Assembly: GCA_903789415.1 (NCBI GenBank)
Contig: CAIFEG010000015.1
Coordinates: forward strand, 1 to 49,665
Source: an uncultured Eggerthellaceae bacterium
GTDB taxonomy: Bacteria > Actinomycetota > Coriobacteriia > Coriobacteriales > Eggerthellaceae
Direction of reading: 5' to 3'
Length of the DNA: 49,665 nucleotides
The notes beneath the pieces are model-generated. The model saw only the letters and a program-made list of their open reading frames with translations, ran no database searches and had not been told where the DNA came from. The position numbers were made by a program, and so were the translations under genes. Below are positions 41,577-49,665 of this stretch, in pieces; the first letter of the stretch is position 1; the number at the start of each line of letters is the position of its first letter.

Positions 41577-42359
41577 TTAAATCCTGTTTCCGCGTTTCTT
41601 CGTGCAGGCAAAATACCAGATCGCGTGCATCATGAAGAACGATGCAAACAGCGCAAGCGCAATCGGAACAATATATCCAGGGTTTCCGAACGTCTCGGCA
41701 AGACCAACCATAGGAGATCCCGGCGAAGGCGTGTTGATGAACAAAAAATTTGTGTCGTGCGCCTTGTTAAACGAGTATGCCCACGGCGCATACGCCAGAA
41801 GGAGCACGATGGGCATCCACACATCACGCATACGCGGCGTGAAATCCCCGTGCACGATTTGCATGGTGATAAACGCAATGATGAGCGAATGTTCCGAAAA
41901 GCCACAGACCACCGGCCACGACCACGCGGGACAGTACGCCCAATTCGGAAAAAGAAGTGCACACGCTGCTCCCACCACGCCAAGCGTGGATAGCGTCTCT
42001 CCTGAAAACTTGTTGGGATACAAGGCATAGAAAAGCCCCAGGTATTCGCATAGATTGCACGAGTGAAGTGGCCACCACTGTGCCCCAAACACCCCTGCGC
42101 GTGCCATGATGATATCTTGGCTTGCCAAAAGACAGAGCGGAATAATCGCGACAATGATCATCATGTTCCGTCGCGGACTTCCCCACTTCATGCCTTCAGG
42201 CAGCCGCCCATATATCTTCGTCAGACAGACGATGACCGCTATGGCGTAGGCCATATACAGAAAATGGATGAGCCCAAATTCTGGAAATCCTAAGCCGCTA
42301 TCAACCATGTACGGTTGCGCGGTGAAAAAGGTTGTGTTTGATGGATCCATATGGGGCAT
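41577..42359 (-). CDS. YwaF-like (TIGR02206-type) integral membrane protein
   Basis: A 260-residue protein with about seven hydrophobic helices. It shows the TIGR02206 pattern: HSCNLCEYLG, PNWAYCPAWSWPVVCGFSEH, the HG in IVHGDFTPR, and SFNKAHDTNFLFINTPSPG. Function in Bacillus is unknown. It starts 3 nt after the acyl-CoA synthetase stop, so the two are likely coupled. The ATG at 42359 and another at codon 4 are both possible. Confidence 0.85.
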   Translation of the reverse strand: MPHMDPSNTTFFTAQPYMVDSGLGFPEFGLIHFLYMAYAIAVIVCLTKIYGRLPEGMKWGSPRRNMMIIVAIIPLCLLASQDIIMARAGVFGAQWWPLHSCNLCEYLGLFYALYPNKFSGETLSTLGVVGAACALLFPNWAYCPAWSWPVVCGFSEHSLIIAFITMQIVHGDFTPRMRDVWMPIVLLLAYAPWAYSFNKAHDTNFLFINTPSPGSPMVGLAETFGNPGYIVPIALALFASFFMMHAIWYFACTKKRGNRI

Positions 42360-42362
42360 TGG

Positions 42363-44003
42363 CTACTTTTCCGCTTCGCGCTCGACCAAGCGATCCCCGC
42401 CAAGCTGTTTGCGCAGCAGCGGCTTTTCGATCTTTCCCGTGGGATTACGCGGCACTTTTTCAAAAACGTACTTGCGCGGGCGCTTATAACGCGGAAGCCC
42501 CATGCAAAACGCGCGCATTTCTTCTTCGGTAAGCACACGATCGGGCTTTACTTCGATCACGGCACACGGAATTTCGCCCACACGGCTATCCGGTACGCCG
42601 ATTACCGCGACATCTTTTACCGCATCGTTGGTCCGAATGTAGTTTTCGATCTGTACCGGGTAGAGGTTTTCGCCACCCATAACGATGACATCTTTTTTGC
42701 GATCGACCAGCCAGATGAAACCGTCGGCATCCACCTCGGCCATGTCTCCGGTATACAGCCACCCATCACGCAGCACTTCTTTGGTTGCTTTGGGGTTGTT
42801 GTAGTAGCACACCATAAGCCCTTTACCCTGGACACACAGCTCGCCCACTTCTTTGGAACCCGGAGTTACAAGTGAACCGTCTTCCTTACGGACTTCAGCT
42901 TTCCAACCATATCCAGGAAGGCCAATGGCGCCCACTTTGTCGGTGTTTCCGATGCCCAGATGCACACACCCTGGTCCGATAGCCTCAGAAAGGCCGTAGC
43001 TTGTGTCGTACTCATGCTCGGGGAAAATATCGAGCCAGCGCTTGATGAGGCTTGGCGGTACGGGCTGTGCACCAATGTGCATCAGGCGCCATTGATCCAG
43101 ATTGTAGTCACGCAGATCTATCTCGCCCGATTCGATGGCATCCAAAATGTCCTGCGCCCATGGAACCAACAGCCACACGATGGTGCAGCGTTCCTCGGAC
43201 ACCGTGCGCAAAATCCAATCAGGGCGCACACCACGCAAGATGACCGCACGAGATCCCGTTGCCAAGCTGCCAAACCAATGCATTTTGGCGCCCGTATGGT
43301 AGAGCGGCGGAATCAGCAGGAAGCAGTCCTCATGTTTTTGATGATGGTGATGAACTTCGGTAATTGCCGCGGTCATCAGGCTTTGGTGACGATGCAGAAT
43401 TGCTTTCGGAAATCCCGTGGTGCCACTGGAAAAATAAATCGCCGCAAGATCATTGTCGGTGAGTTGGATTCCGGGATCCTCGGCAGCAAAATGCTTGACC
43501 GACTGGTTATAACTTTCCGCAAATGGTGGGCAATCTTCGCCGACAAACCACAGATGGTTGACTTGCGGAATAATTCCGGCAATCTGCTCCATACGGCCCA
43601 CGAACTCGGGACCAAACACCAGGGCGTTTACTTCCGCCAAATCCAGGCAGTACTTAATTTCTTCTGCGGTATAGCGATAGTTCAGCGGAACCACGATTGC
43701 GCCCGCCTTCAAAATACCGAAGTAGATGGGAAGCCACTCCAAGCAGTTCATGAGCAGGATGGCAACTTTATCGCCGCGCTTGATGCCCGCATTCAAAAGA
43801 AGATGGGCAAACCGATTGGCATGATCTTCAAACTGATCCCATGTAAGCTCGCGCCGATACTTCTTGGTAGGGTTTGTTTCTACCAGCTCGTAATCGCGCC
43901 ATGTAACACCGCGCCGCGCGCGCACTTCGGGATTAACTTCGACAAGTGCCGTTTCATGAGGGTATAGATCCGCATTTCTTTGCAGGTAATCAGTGATAGG
44001 CAT
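42363..44003 (-). CDS. Acyl-CoA synthetase (AMP-forming, ANL superfamily)
   Basis: A 546-residue enzyme that activates a carboxylic acid with ATP and joins it to CoA. The P-loop-like motif is YFSSGTTGFPKAILHRHQSL, the substrate core is DTSYGLSEAIGPG, the hinge is LYTGDMAEVDADGFIWLVDRKK, and the C-terminal subdomain has GGENLYPVQIENYI and a catalytic Lys in RYKRPRKYVFEKVPRNPTGK. Length and motifs fit long-chain or benzoate-type ligases; substrate unknown. It precedes the YwaF-like gene and follows the ABC transporter genes on the same strand. Confidence 0.93.
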   Translation of the reverse strand: MPITDYLQRNADLYPHETALVEVNPEVRARRGVTWRDYELVETNPTKKYRRELTWDQFEDHANRFAHLLLNAGIKRGDKVAILLMNCLEWLPIYFGILKAGAIVVPLNYRYTAEEIKYCLDLAEVNALVFGPEFVGRMEQIAGIIPQVNHLWFVGEDCPPFAESYNQSVKHFAAEDPGIQLTDNDLAAIYFSSGTTGFPKAILHRHQSLMTAAITEVHHHHQKHEDCFLLIPPLYHTGAKMHWFGSLATGSRAVILRGVRPDWILRTVSEERCTIVWLLVPWAQDILDAIESGEIDLRDYNLDQWRLMHIGAQPVPPSLIKRWLDIFPEHEYDTSYGLSEAIGPGCVHLGIGNTDKVGAIGLPGYGWKAEVRKEDGSLVTPGSKEVGELCVQGKGLMVCYYNNPKATKEVLRDGWLYTGDMAEVDADGFIWLVDRKKDVIVMGGENLYPVQIENYIRTNDAVKDVAVIGVPDSRVGEIPCAVIEVKPDRVLTEEEMRAFCMGLPRYKRPRKYVFEKVPRNPTGKIEKPLLRKQLGGDRLVEREAEK

Positions 44004-44091
44004 GTACGAGCTTCTTTCTTAGGTAAAAATATTGGCCACAGGCGTGACTCGTTGGTGTTTATTTTTGCACATAATGCGCGGACGCACACTT

Positions 44092-46800
44092 TTAATCGAC
44101 GGATTTCAGGCTTTCTACCATGTCGACCTTCTTCAGTTCGCCGCGCATGCTAAACATAACCAGAGCCGCAAACCCAATGGTCACCAGTATCGCCCACACG
44201 TAACTTAAGGCATGGATTTCCCTGCTGAACATCACGTAATCGACTTCGGCACTGGTCACCACGAACCCTTCGAGCCATATGCCAAGGAATAGACCGAGTA
44301 TGGTGCCGATCAAAACCAGGATGCCGATTTCGCGGAAAATATAGGCATCCACTTCGCGCGGTACAAATCCCAGCACTTTCAAACTGGCGATTTCCCGCCG
44401 ACGTTCTTCCACGTTGATCTTTGTGATGTCGTAGAGCACGATGAACGCGAGCAATGCCGCAGAAACCACGAGCACCACCACGATAGTGTTGACGCTTGAA
44501 AGCATCGTGCGATAGGTGTCCACCGTTTCGTCGATATACGACACCGTCGACACATCGGTGTTGGCGTGCAGGTCGTCGGTAAGGGTATCGCGCTGTTCCT
44601 GATCATTGGTTACTTTGGAGAAAAATGTATTCGTGTGCGCATAGTCTCCGGTCGCATCGCGCCAGGCATCTTCACCCACAAATACCGCGTTGTTTACGTA
44701 GTATTCAGCCACATCGGTCACGGTAAGCTGCATACCATCGCCCACGGGATCGCCGATGGCGTTCAGGTCATAAATCGTGATCGTATCACCTGGAGAAACA
44801 CCCAAGGAACGCGCCGCCTTTTCGGTAAGCACCACAGAATTGTCGTCAACTGAAATCTGCTGGCGCGTTTGATGGTTCCGCAGCGAAAATGCCTGACTCA
44901 TATCGGAATTTTCGGTAGGCACATAGGTCACCACACTCACGGCGTCATGATCCGGAGAGGATGCCTGCATATTGCGCTGATATGCCGCAACGATGTCGGT
45001 GCCGTCGCCTGTGTCCTGGATTTGATCACGCACCCCCAAAAGCGCCGCGTCGTCCAGATTGTCATGGGTTTGCACAACCACGTTGTAGGTAAGAATATCC
45101 CCGAATTGCCGGTCAATAATATCCCAAATGGCATCATGCAAGCCAAACCCGGTAAGCAGAAGCGCCGTACACCCTGCGATACCAACCACGGTCATCGCCA
45201 TGCGTCGCTTGTAACGAAAGACATTTCGCCAGGTGACCTTCCAAGAAAACGACATGCGCGCCCAAAGTTTGTGGAAGCGTTCCAGCCAAATCTGTTTACC
45301 CGGTGCCGGTGCTTTCGGGACGATAAGCGTCGCTGGAGATTCGCGCAAGGTACTCCGCACCGCCGCCCAGGTAGCCAAAAGCGTAATTCCGATGCCAAGC
45401 CCTGCGGACAACCACGCCAGCCCCGCGTCGACCGGCAGCGGAATTGGCGTCTGCGGAACGCTGTAAATAATCGCGTAGGCCCGACAGATGGTCCACGGGA
45501 AAAATTGCGTAAGCGTGAGAATGCCCACGGCCGCGCCAATACATGACGCAAGGGCCGCATAGAACACATACTTCATGGTAATCGCGCGCTTGGTATACCC
45601 CAAGGCCTTCAGCGTGCCAATAAGCGGACGCTCGGAATCCACCATACGGGTCATCGAAGTCAGGGAAACGAGAGCTGCCACCAGGAAAAATACCAGCGGG
45701 AAAATCGATGCGATGTGGTCGACGCGCTCGGAATCGGACTTGAAACTTGAAACTCCATAGTTATGCGAGCGATCGAGTACGTAGATATCGGGGTTAAAGC
45801 TATCCACCTGGGCATCAATCTGCGCCTGCACATCTGCTTGCTGCGTTTGCATCTGTGTCTGCAGTGCCGCCTGTGCCTGTTCAAGCGGAAGTCCTTGGGC
45901 GGTGAGCTGCTGAAGTGCTTGTTGTTGCTGCTCTTCCATCTGGGATTGTGCCTGCTCACGCACCTGATCTTCGAACTGTTGGCGCAGATCATCGGTCCAA
46001 GCGTCGGTCTTAGATTCAAGCGCATCCTGAACAGGCTGGATTGTTGCATCGTAAGCGTCTGAATCGCTATATGAGTTCTGCGCACCAGCAACCTTTACAT
46101 ATGCCTGAGTATTCGGATAGCTGTCGCTAAACACCGAGGGATTAACCAGGATGATTTGCTCGATGGTTCCATCGCCCAGCGACGTTGTTCCCATACCAAT
46201 TGAGCTCATGAATTCCGGGGAATGAATCGTACCGACGACGCGCAGTGTTTTGGTCTGAAACGTGTTGTCGAAATTATCGTCGCCATAGAGTAAGGTCACT
46301 TCATCGCCCAAATTTACCGGTGTAGACATGATTCGATCCGCCGAAATCACGCATTCATCATCAGAGGTGGGCCAGCGCCCCGATGCAAGCATCGGGCGAT
46401 TTAAGTAATCGTTGTTGTCCGATGAAACGCTGAAGACCCCATCTTGTTCAGAATTTTCCGCTTCAGAAAAATCCATGGACTCCACGCGCGCCGCAAGTTG
46501 ATTTTCACCAATCTGCGCCATGACATCGGAAGATTTGGTCGCCTGGACGCCTTCAACGCCCGATATATCGCGGATATCGTCGAGCATGCTGTCGCTGATG
46601 CCCGCCGTGCTTGCCACGTCGAGGTCGTAGAAGTGCGTGCCCGCAAGATATTGGTCACCGGCATAGCGCATGTCGGGCCCGGTCATACGCAGACCCGCAT
46701 AAAAGCCGCATCCAAGCGCAACAATGGCGGCAATCGCTAAAAATCGACCGAACGATCCCGTGACGGCTCGCAGAACTTCTTTTCGAAATGCGCTTTTCAT
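44092..46800 (-). CDS. FtsX/MacB-type ABC transporter permease
   Basis: A 902-residue permease with one N-terminal helix (FLAIAAIVALGCGFYAG), a large extracytoplasmic domain, a Gln/Ala-rich coiled coil (about residues 280-340, MEEQQQQALQQLTAQGLPLE), FtsX-type helices near 370-480, a second soluble region, and C-terminal helices ending with LKKVDMVESLKS. The FtsX fold places it with MacB, LolC and YknZ exporters that push lipids, peptides or toxins. The ATG at 46800 follows GGTGATC, 6 nt upstream; GTG at 46812 is possible. The ATPase gene stops 6 nt before it. Substrate unknown. Confidence 0.9.
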   Translation of the reverse strand: MKSAFRKEVLRAVTGSFGRFLAIAAIVALGCGFYAGLRMTGPDMRYAGDQYLAGTHFYDLDVASTAGISDSMLDDIRDISGVEGVQATKSSDVMAQIGENQLAARVESMDFSEAENSEQDGVFSVSSDNNDYLNRPMLASGRWPTSDDECVISADRIMSTPVNLGDEVTLLYGDDNFDNTFQTKTLRVVGTIHSPEFMSSIGMGTTSLGDGTIEQIILVNPSVFSDSYPNTQAYVKVAGAQNSYSDSDAYDATIQPVQDALESKTDAWTDDLRQQFEDQVREQAQSQMEEQQQQALQQLTAQGLPLEQAQAALQTQMQTQQADVQAQIDAQVDSFNPDIYVLDRSHNYGVSSFKSDSERVDHIASIFPLVFFLVAALVSLTSMTRMVDSERPLIGTLKALGYTKRAITMKYVFYAALASCIGAAVGILTLTQFFPWTICRAYAIIYSVPQTPIPLPVDAGLAWLSAGLGIGITLLATWAAVRSTLRESPATLIVPKAPAPGKQIWLERFHKLWARMSFSWKVTWRNVFRYKRRMAMTVVGIAGCTALLLTGFGLHDAIWDIIDRQFGDILTYNVVVQTHDNLDDAALLGVRDQIQDTGDGTDIVAAYQRNMQASSPDHDAVSVVTYVPTENSDMSQAFSLRNHQTRQQISVDDNSVVLTEKAARSLGVSPGDTITIYDLNAIGDPVGDGMQLTVTDVAEYYVNNAVFVGEDAWRDATGDYAHTNTFFSKVTNDQEQRDTLTDDLHANTDVSTVSYIDETVDTYRTMLSSVNTIVVVLVVSAALLAFIVLYDITKINVEERRREIASLKVLGFVPREVDAYIFREIGILVLIGTILGLFLGIWLEGFVVTSAEVDYVMFSREIHALSYVWAILVTIGFAALVMFSMRGELKKVDMVESLKSVD

Positions 46801-46805
46801 GCTGA

Positions 46806-47507
46806 TCACCACACAAGTGTCGAAGCACTTTTCGGATTTTCGTTGACATCTTCTTTAACCGCTTTCCCTCCATGAACGGAAATGACGCGGTTTGCCACCG
46901 GACAAAATGCCTGGTTATGCGTGATGATGACCACGGTACGCCCGCGCCTCATCGATTCGGCTTGCAGAAGTTCCATGACGGTTTTGCCCGTTTCGTAGTC
47001 AAGGGCACCGGTCGGTTCGTCGCAGAGCAAAAGATCGGGATTTTTCGCGATGGCACGGGCGATGGCGACGCGCTGCTGTTCACCACCAGAAAGCTGACCA
47101 GGGAAGTTATTTAAACGGTCAGAAAGGCCCACCAAATCCAGCGCTTCTGCTGCATCCATCGGGTTATCGCAAATCTGGCTCGCAAGTTCCACATTTTCGA
47201 GTGCCGTCAAATTCGGCATCAGATTGTAGAACTGGAAGACAAATCCCACGTTATGCCTGCGGTATTGAGTGAGTTGCCGCTCGTTCATCTGATCGATGCG
47301 CGTGTCGCCTACTTGAATTTTTCCTGACGTAGGCGTATCAATACCACCCAAGATGTTGAGTACCGTGGTTTTACCTGCGCCGGATGGGCCCACCACCACG
47401 GCAAGTTCACCTTTTTCGATGCCGAAATTCATGCCGTCAAGCGCACGCACTTCGATATCGCCCATGTGGTAGATTTTCGTGACATCTTCAAAACTTACGA
47501 ATGGCAT
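46806..47507 (-). CDS. ABC transporter ATP-binding subunit (LolD/MacB type)
   Basis: A 233-residue ATPase. Walker A is [16 protein letters not shown], the Q-loop region is [20 protein letters not shown], the signature is [14 protein letters not shown] and Walker B is [12 protein letters not shown], followed by the switch His in VVIITHN. The LolD/MacB subfamily pairs with FtsX-type permeases, which fits the next gene. GGAGG lies 7 nt upstream of the ATG at 47507. The gene is first in a transporter operon. Confidence 0.95.
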   Translation of the reverse strand: MPFVSFEDVTKIYHMGDIEVRALDGMNFGIEKGELAVVVGPSGAGKTTVLNILGGIDTPTSGKIQVGDTRIDQMNERQLTQYRRHNVGFVFQFYNLMPNLTALENVELASQICDNPMDAAEALDLVGLSDRLNNFPGQLSGGEQQRVAIARAIAKNPDLLLCDEPTGALDYETGKTVMELLQAESMRRGRTVVIITHNQAFCPVANRVISVHGGKAVKEDVNENPKSASTLVW

Positions 47508-47658
47508 TTTGGAGCCTCCAAACCGCACAGGAACCTTAGGTACGCAATATGGATTTTCACTGTTATTACTTTGATTCTAACCCATAGGCGCATTCATACA
47601 CGCCGCTGGTCTGAATATTCCCCCGCAATTTATATGCAAATGTTAATTTTTGATTAGC

Positions 47659-47676
47659 AAACGGCTTTTGCCGTTT
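47659..47676 (+). other. Hairpin before the Fe-S scaffold gene
   Basis: AAACGGC/GCCGTTT around a TTTT loop, 20 bp before the scaffold start. It could shape the leader; a T-run does not follow. The rest of 47508-47696 has no gene. Confidence 0.4.
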
Positions 47677-47696
47677 ATCGATGCGAAAGGAATTTC

Positions 47697-48389
47697 ATGC
47701 AGTATTCAACCGAGGTTGAACATATGTGCCCCATTGCTCAGGGCGCATGCCACGGCCCTGCACCCATCCCCGAAGAAGGAAAGTGGGTCCAGGCAAAAGA
47801 AATCAAAGATATCAGTGGGCTTACTCACGGTGTAGGTTGGTGCGCTCCTCAGCAGGGATGTTGCAAACTTACCCTCAATATTAAAGACGGCATTATTCAA
47901 GAAGCGCTTATCGAAACGGTTGGTTGCTCAGGAATGACGCAATCTGCTGCGATGGCAAGCGAAATTTTGCCGGGAAAAACAATTCTCGAGGCGCTCAACA
48001 CCGACCTGGTGTGCGACGCCATCAACGTTGCCATGCGCGAATTGTTCCTACAGATTGTGTATGGACGCAGCCAAACCGCGTTTTCCGAAAACGGACTTCC
48101 TATTGGCGCAGGCCTTGACGACCTGGGCAAAGGTGCACGCTCCATGGTGGGAACGATGTATTCGACCAAGGCAAAGGGTGCGCGTTGGCTTGAGATGACC
48201 GAAGGGTATGTAAACAAGCTCGCCCTTGATGCAGACAATTGCATCATCGGATATTCCTACACCAACTTGGGCAAGATGATGGACGAAATCAAAGATGGCA
48301 CCGATGCAAATCAAGCATACAAAGATGCCTCAGGCACGTACGGGCGCTATGACGAAGGCGTCAAGTTCATCGATCCGCGTAAGGAGTAA
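47697..48389 (+). CDS. NifU-like iron-sulfur scaffold family protein
   Basis: A 230-residue protein resembling the NifU-N/IscU-like scaffold family that pairs with GGGtGRT proteins. Cysteine groups include WCAPQQGCCKL near residue 45 and IETVGCSGMTQSAAMA near 80, and LVCDAI near 103. GGAA lies 5 nt upstream of the ATG. The GGGtGRT gene starts 6 bp after its stop codon. A role in Fe-S assembly is by family name; the target is unknown. Confidence 0.85.
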   Translation: MQYSTEVEHMCPIAQGACHGPAPIPEEGKWVQAKEIKDISGLTHGVGWCAPQQGCCKLTLNIKDGIIQEALIETVGCSGMTQSAAMASEILPGKTILEALNTDLVCDAINVAMRELFLQIVYGRSQTAFSENGLPIGAGLDDLGKGARSMVGTMYSTKAKGARWLEMTEGYVNKLALDADNCIIGYSYTNLGKMMDEIKDGTDANQAYKDASGTYGRYDEGVKFIDPRKE

Positions 48390-48395
48390 TAATCC

Positions 48396-49403
48396 ATGGC
48401 TTTATTTGAAGGATATGAACGACGCATCGCCGGGGTTCAAAAAGCTCTCGACCAGTATGGATTTAAAGATCTTGAAGAGGCACGCAATTTCTGCAAACAG
48501 GCAGGGTTTGACCCCTACACCATCGCGCGCGACGTTCAGCCAATTTGTTTTGAAAATGCCTGCTGGGCATACACGCTTGGCTGCGCGATCGCGTTGAAGA
48601 GCGACGTTAAGACCGCAAGCGAAGCTGCCGAAAAGATCGGCGAAGGTTTGCAGGCCTTTTGTGTTCCCGGGTCAGTTGCCGACCAGCGCAAAGTTGGCTT
48701 AGGGCACGGCAACTTGGGCGCTCGTCTGTTACATGATGAAACCAAGTGCTTCTGCTTTTTAGCAGGTCATGAAAGCTTTGCCGCCGCAGAAGGTGCCCTT
48801 GGTATTGCGCGTAATGCTAACAAGGCACGCAAGGAGCCGCTGCGCGTTATCTTAAATGGTTTAGGCAAAGATGCTGCTCAGATCATCAGTCGTATTAAAG
48901 GCTTCACCTATGTGCAGACCGACTACCACTACGACACGGACGAACTCGAGATCATCAGAGAAGTTCCCTATTCAAAAGGCCCCAGTGGTAAAGTTCGCTG
49001 CTACGGCGCAAACGATGTGCGTGAAGGCGTAGCCATCATGTGGCATGAAAATGTGGATATCGCCATTACGGGGAATTCTACAAATCCTACGCGCTTCCAG
49101 CATCCGGTTGCGGGCACATACAAAAAAGAACGTCTGGAAGCAGGCAAAAAGTTCTTCAGCGTTGCCTCTGGTGGCGGCACGGGCCGCACGCTTCATCCCG
49201 ATAACATGGGCGCAGGTCCTGCAAGCTACGGCATGACCGACACCATGGGACGTATGCATTGCGACGCACAATTTGCGGGGTCAAGTTCGGTGCCTGCGCA
49301 TGTTGAAATGATGGGACTCATCGGCATGGGCAACAACCCTATGGTCGGCACCACCGTTGCATGTGCGGTTGCCGTTGAGGAGTCGCAAAAGGCAAAGGCG
49401 TAA
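48396..49403 (+). CDS. GGGtGRT family protein
   Basis: A 335-residue cytosolic protein named for the motif present here as SVASGGGTGRTLHPDNMG near residue 255. Other features are FENACWAYTLGCAIAL near 50, GHGNLGARLLHDETKCFCFL near 110, and a C-terminal GMGNNPMVGTTVACAVAVEE. The family always seems to sit beside the scaffold gene, but its reaction is unknown. It is the second gene of the operon; a terminator lies 155 bp after the stop. Confidence 0.93.
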   Translation: MALFEGYERRIAGVQKALDQYGFKDLEEARNFCKQAGFDPYTIARDVQPICFENACWAYTLGCAIALKSDVKTASEAAEKIGEGLQAFCVPGSVADQRKVGLGHGNLGARLLHDETKCFCFLAGHESFAAAEGALGIARNANKARKEPLRVILNGLGKDAAQIISRIKGFTYVQTDYHYDTDELEIIREVPYSKGPSGKVRCYGANDVREGVAIMWHENVDIAITGNSTNPTRFQHPVAGTYKKERLEAGKKFFSVASGGGTGRTLHPDNMGAGPASYGMTDTMGRMHCDAQFAGSSSVPAHVEMMGLIGMGNNPMVGTTVACAVAVEESQKAKA

Positions 49404-49445
49404 GGCAGCAACAGCGTCGGCGCAGCACTTCACGTTGCCCAGGGG

Positions 49446-49664
49446 CTACGAGCAACGCTGGACTTTGAGTTGGTTTCGGCCCAAATAACTCTGAGCTTCG
49501 AACTGCTTCTGCCGCACATGTTCGCAAATTGTTTGCTGAGCAAAAATAGAAACTGTACAGGAGGGGTCGCATGACGGCTCCTCCTTTTGTATACCAAACA
49601 CGTATAATTGTGGTTGATTCCCAAAGCCAAATAGACAGCTAAGAGGATTTTCGCATTCTTGCAC
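49446..49664 (-). other. Reading frame across the right dispersed repeat
   Basis: This 72-codon frame starts inside the terminal repeat and shares NPLSCLFGFGNQP with the left end. It runs back through a terminator, which is unusual for a real gene. Cysteine-rich words (SCDPSC) suggest a repeat-derived frame rather than a protein. I do not count it as a gene. Confidence 0.3.
49559..49588 (+). terminator. Terminator after the GGGtGRT operon
   Basis: AGGAGG/CCTCCT with an inner GTC/GAC pair and a T-run (49585-49588). It lies within the right-hand repeat region. Confidence 0.75.
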
Positions 49665-49665
49665 C
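49612..49665 (-). repeat. Right copy of the 54-bp terminal inverted repeat
   Basis: Reverse complement of 2-55 with one mismatch (G for A). With the left copy it flanks the whole window in inverted orientation. Confidence 0.8.

Overview
This looks like a chromosomal segment of an anaerobic actinobacterium, most likely class Coriobacteriia (Eggerthellaceae-like). That is inference. The clues are an NrfA paired with a NapC/NrfH-type cytochrome carrying a C-x3-C-H heme site, the wreck of a LuxR regulator whose helix-turn-helix (HTH) resembles the large LuxR families of that class, single-chain PurL, a GGGtGRT/scaffold pair, and moderate G+C. I could not compute composition or run searches. The window is framed by a 54-bp inverted repeat (2-55 and 49612-49665, one mismatch), so it may be a contig bounded by a dispersed repeat.

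Layout. 0.1-1.7 kb (-): a toxin-antitoxin pair, an MqsR-like toxin and a three-domain antitoxin (MqsA-type zinc finger, XRE HTH, Panacea/DUF4065), behind a promoter with two perfect palindromes. 1.7-3.0 kb: a short-chain dehydrogenase and a small membrane protein. 3.2-15.0 kb (-): a Wzx/Wzy-type capsule cluster read from a promoter near 14.98 kb: initiating sugar transferase, GT4, CDP-alcohol phosphotransferase, TagD, GT2, polymerase, flippase, a broken rmlD next to a decayed IS256-family element, then Wzz, tyrosine kinase and PHP phosphatase. TagD and the CDP-alcohol enzyme suggest a glycerol-phosphate decoration.

15.4-15.8 kb: tRNA-Met-type(CAU), tRNA-Asn, tRNA-Val(CAC). 15.9-20.0 kb: an Na+/H+ antiporter and argS, convergent. 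20.1-21.4 kb: an HTH-ImmA protein with a truncated PIN-like (DUF4411) partner. 21.6-24.5 kb: a nitrosative-stress block with YgbA-like protein, an unusual five-heme NrfH-like cytochrome, and NrfA. 24.6-28.2 kb: a double cupin, an MFS transporter fused to CBS domains, and a divergent MarR regulator with three operator palindromes.

28.2-31.7 kb is an accessory island beside tRNA-Arg(UCU): LuxR remnant, frameshifted small gene, DUF2513 protein, XRE protein, Ltp-type surface protein, a ribbon-helix-helix-like protein and tiny ORFs below usual size cut-offs. 31.7-39.4 kb: purL, queD, and a Zn/Cd P-type ATPase with its ArsR regulator and operator. 39.5-47.5 kb (-): a Lon-like AAA+ protein without a protease domain, a YwaF-like membrane protein, an acyl-CoA synthetase, and an FtsX/MacB-type ABC exporter. 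47.7-49.4 kb (+): an Fe-S scaffold-like protein and the GGGtGRT protein.

The best candidates for a second look are the MqsR/MqsA-Panacea module, the odd heme spacings of the NrfH-like protein, the structured capsule-operon leader, the protease-less Lon-like AAA+ with Asn in Walker B, and the two broken modules (PIN toxin, rmlD/IS256).
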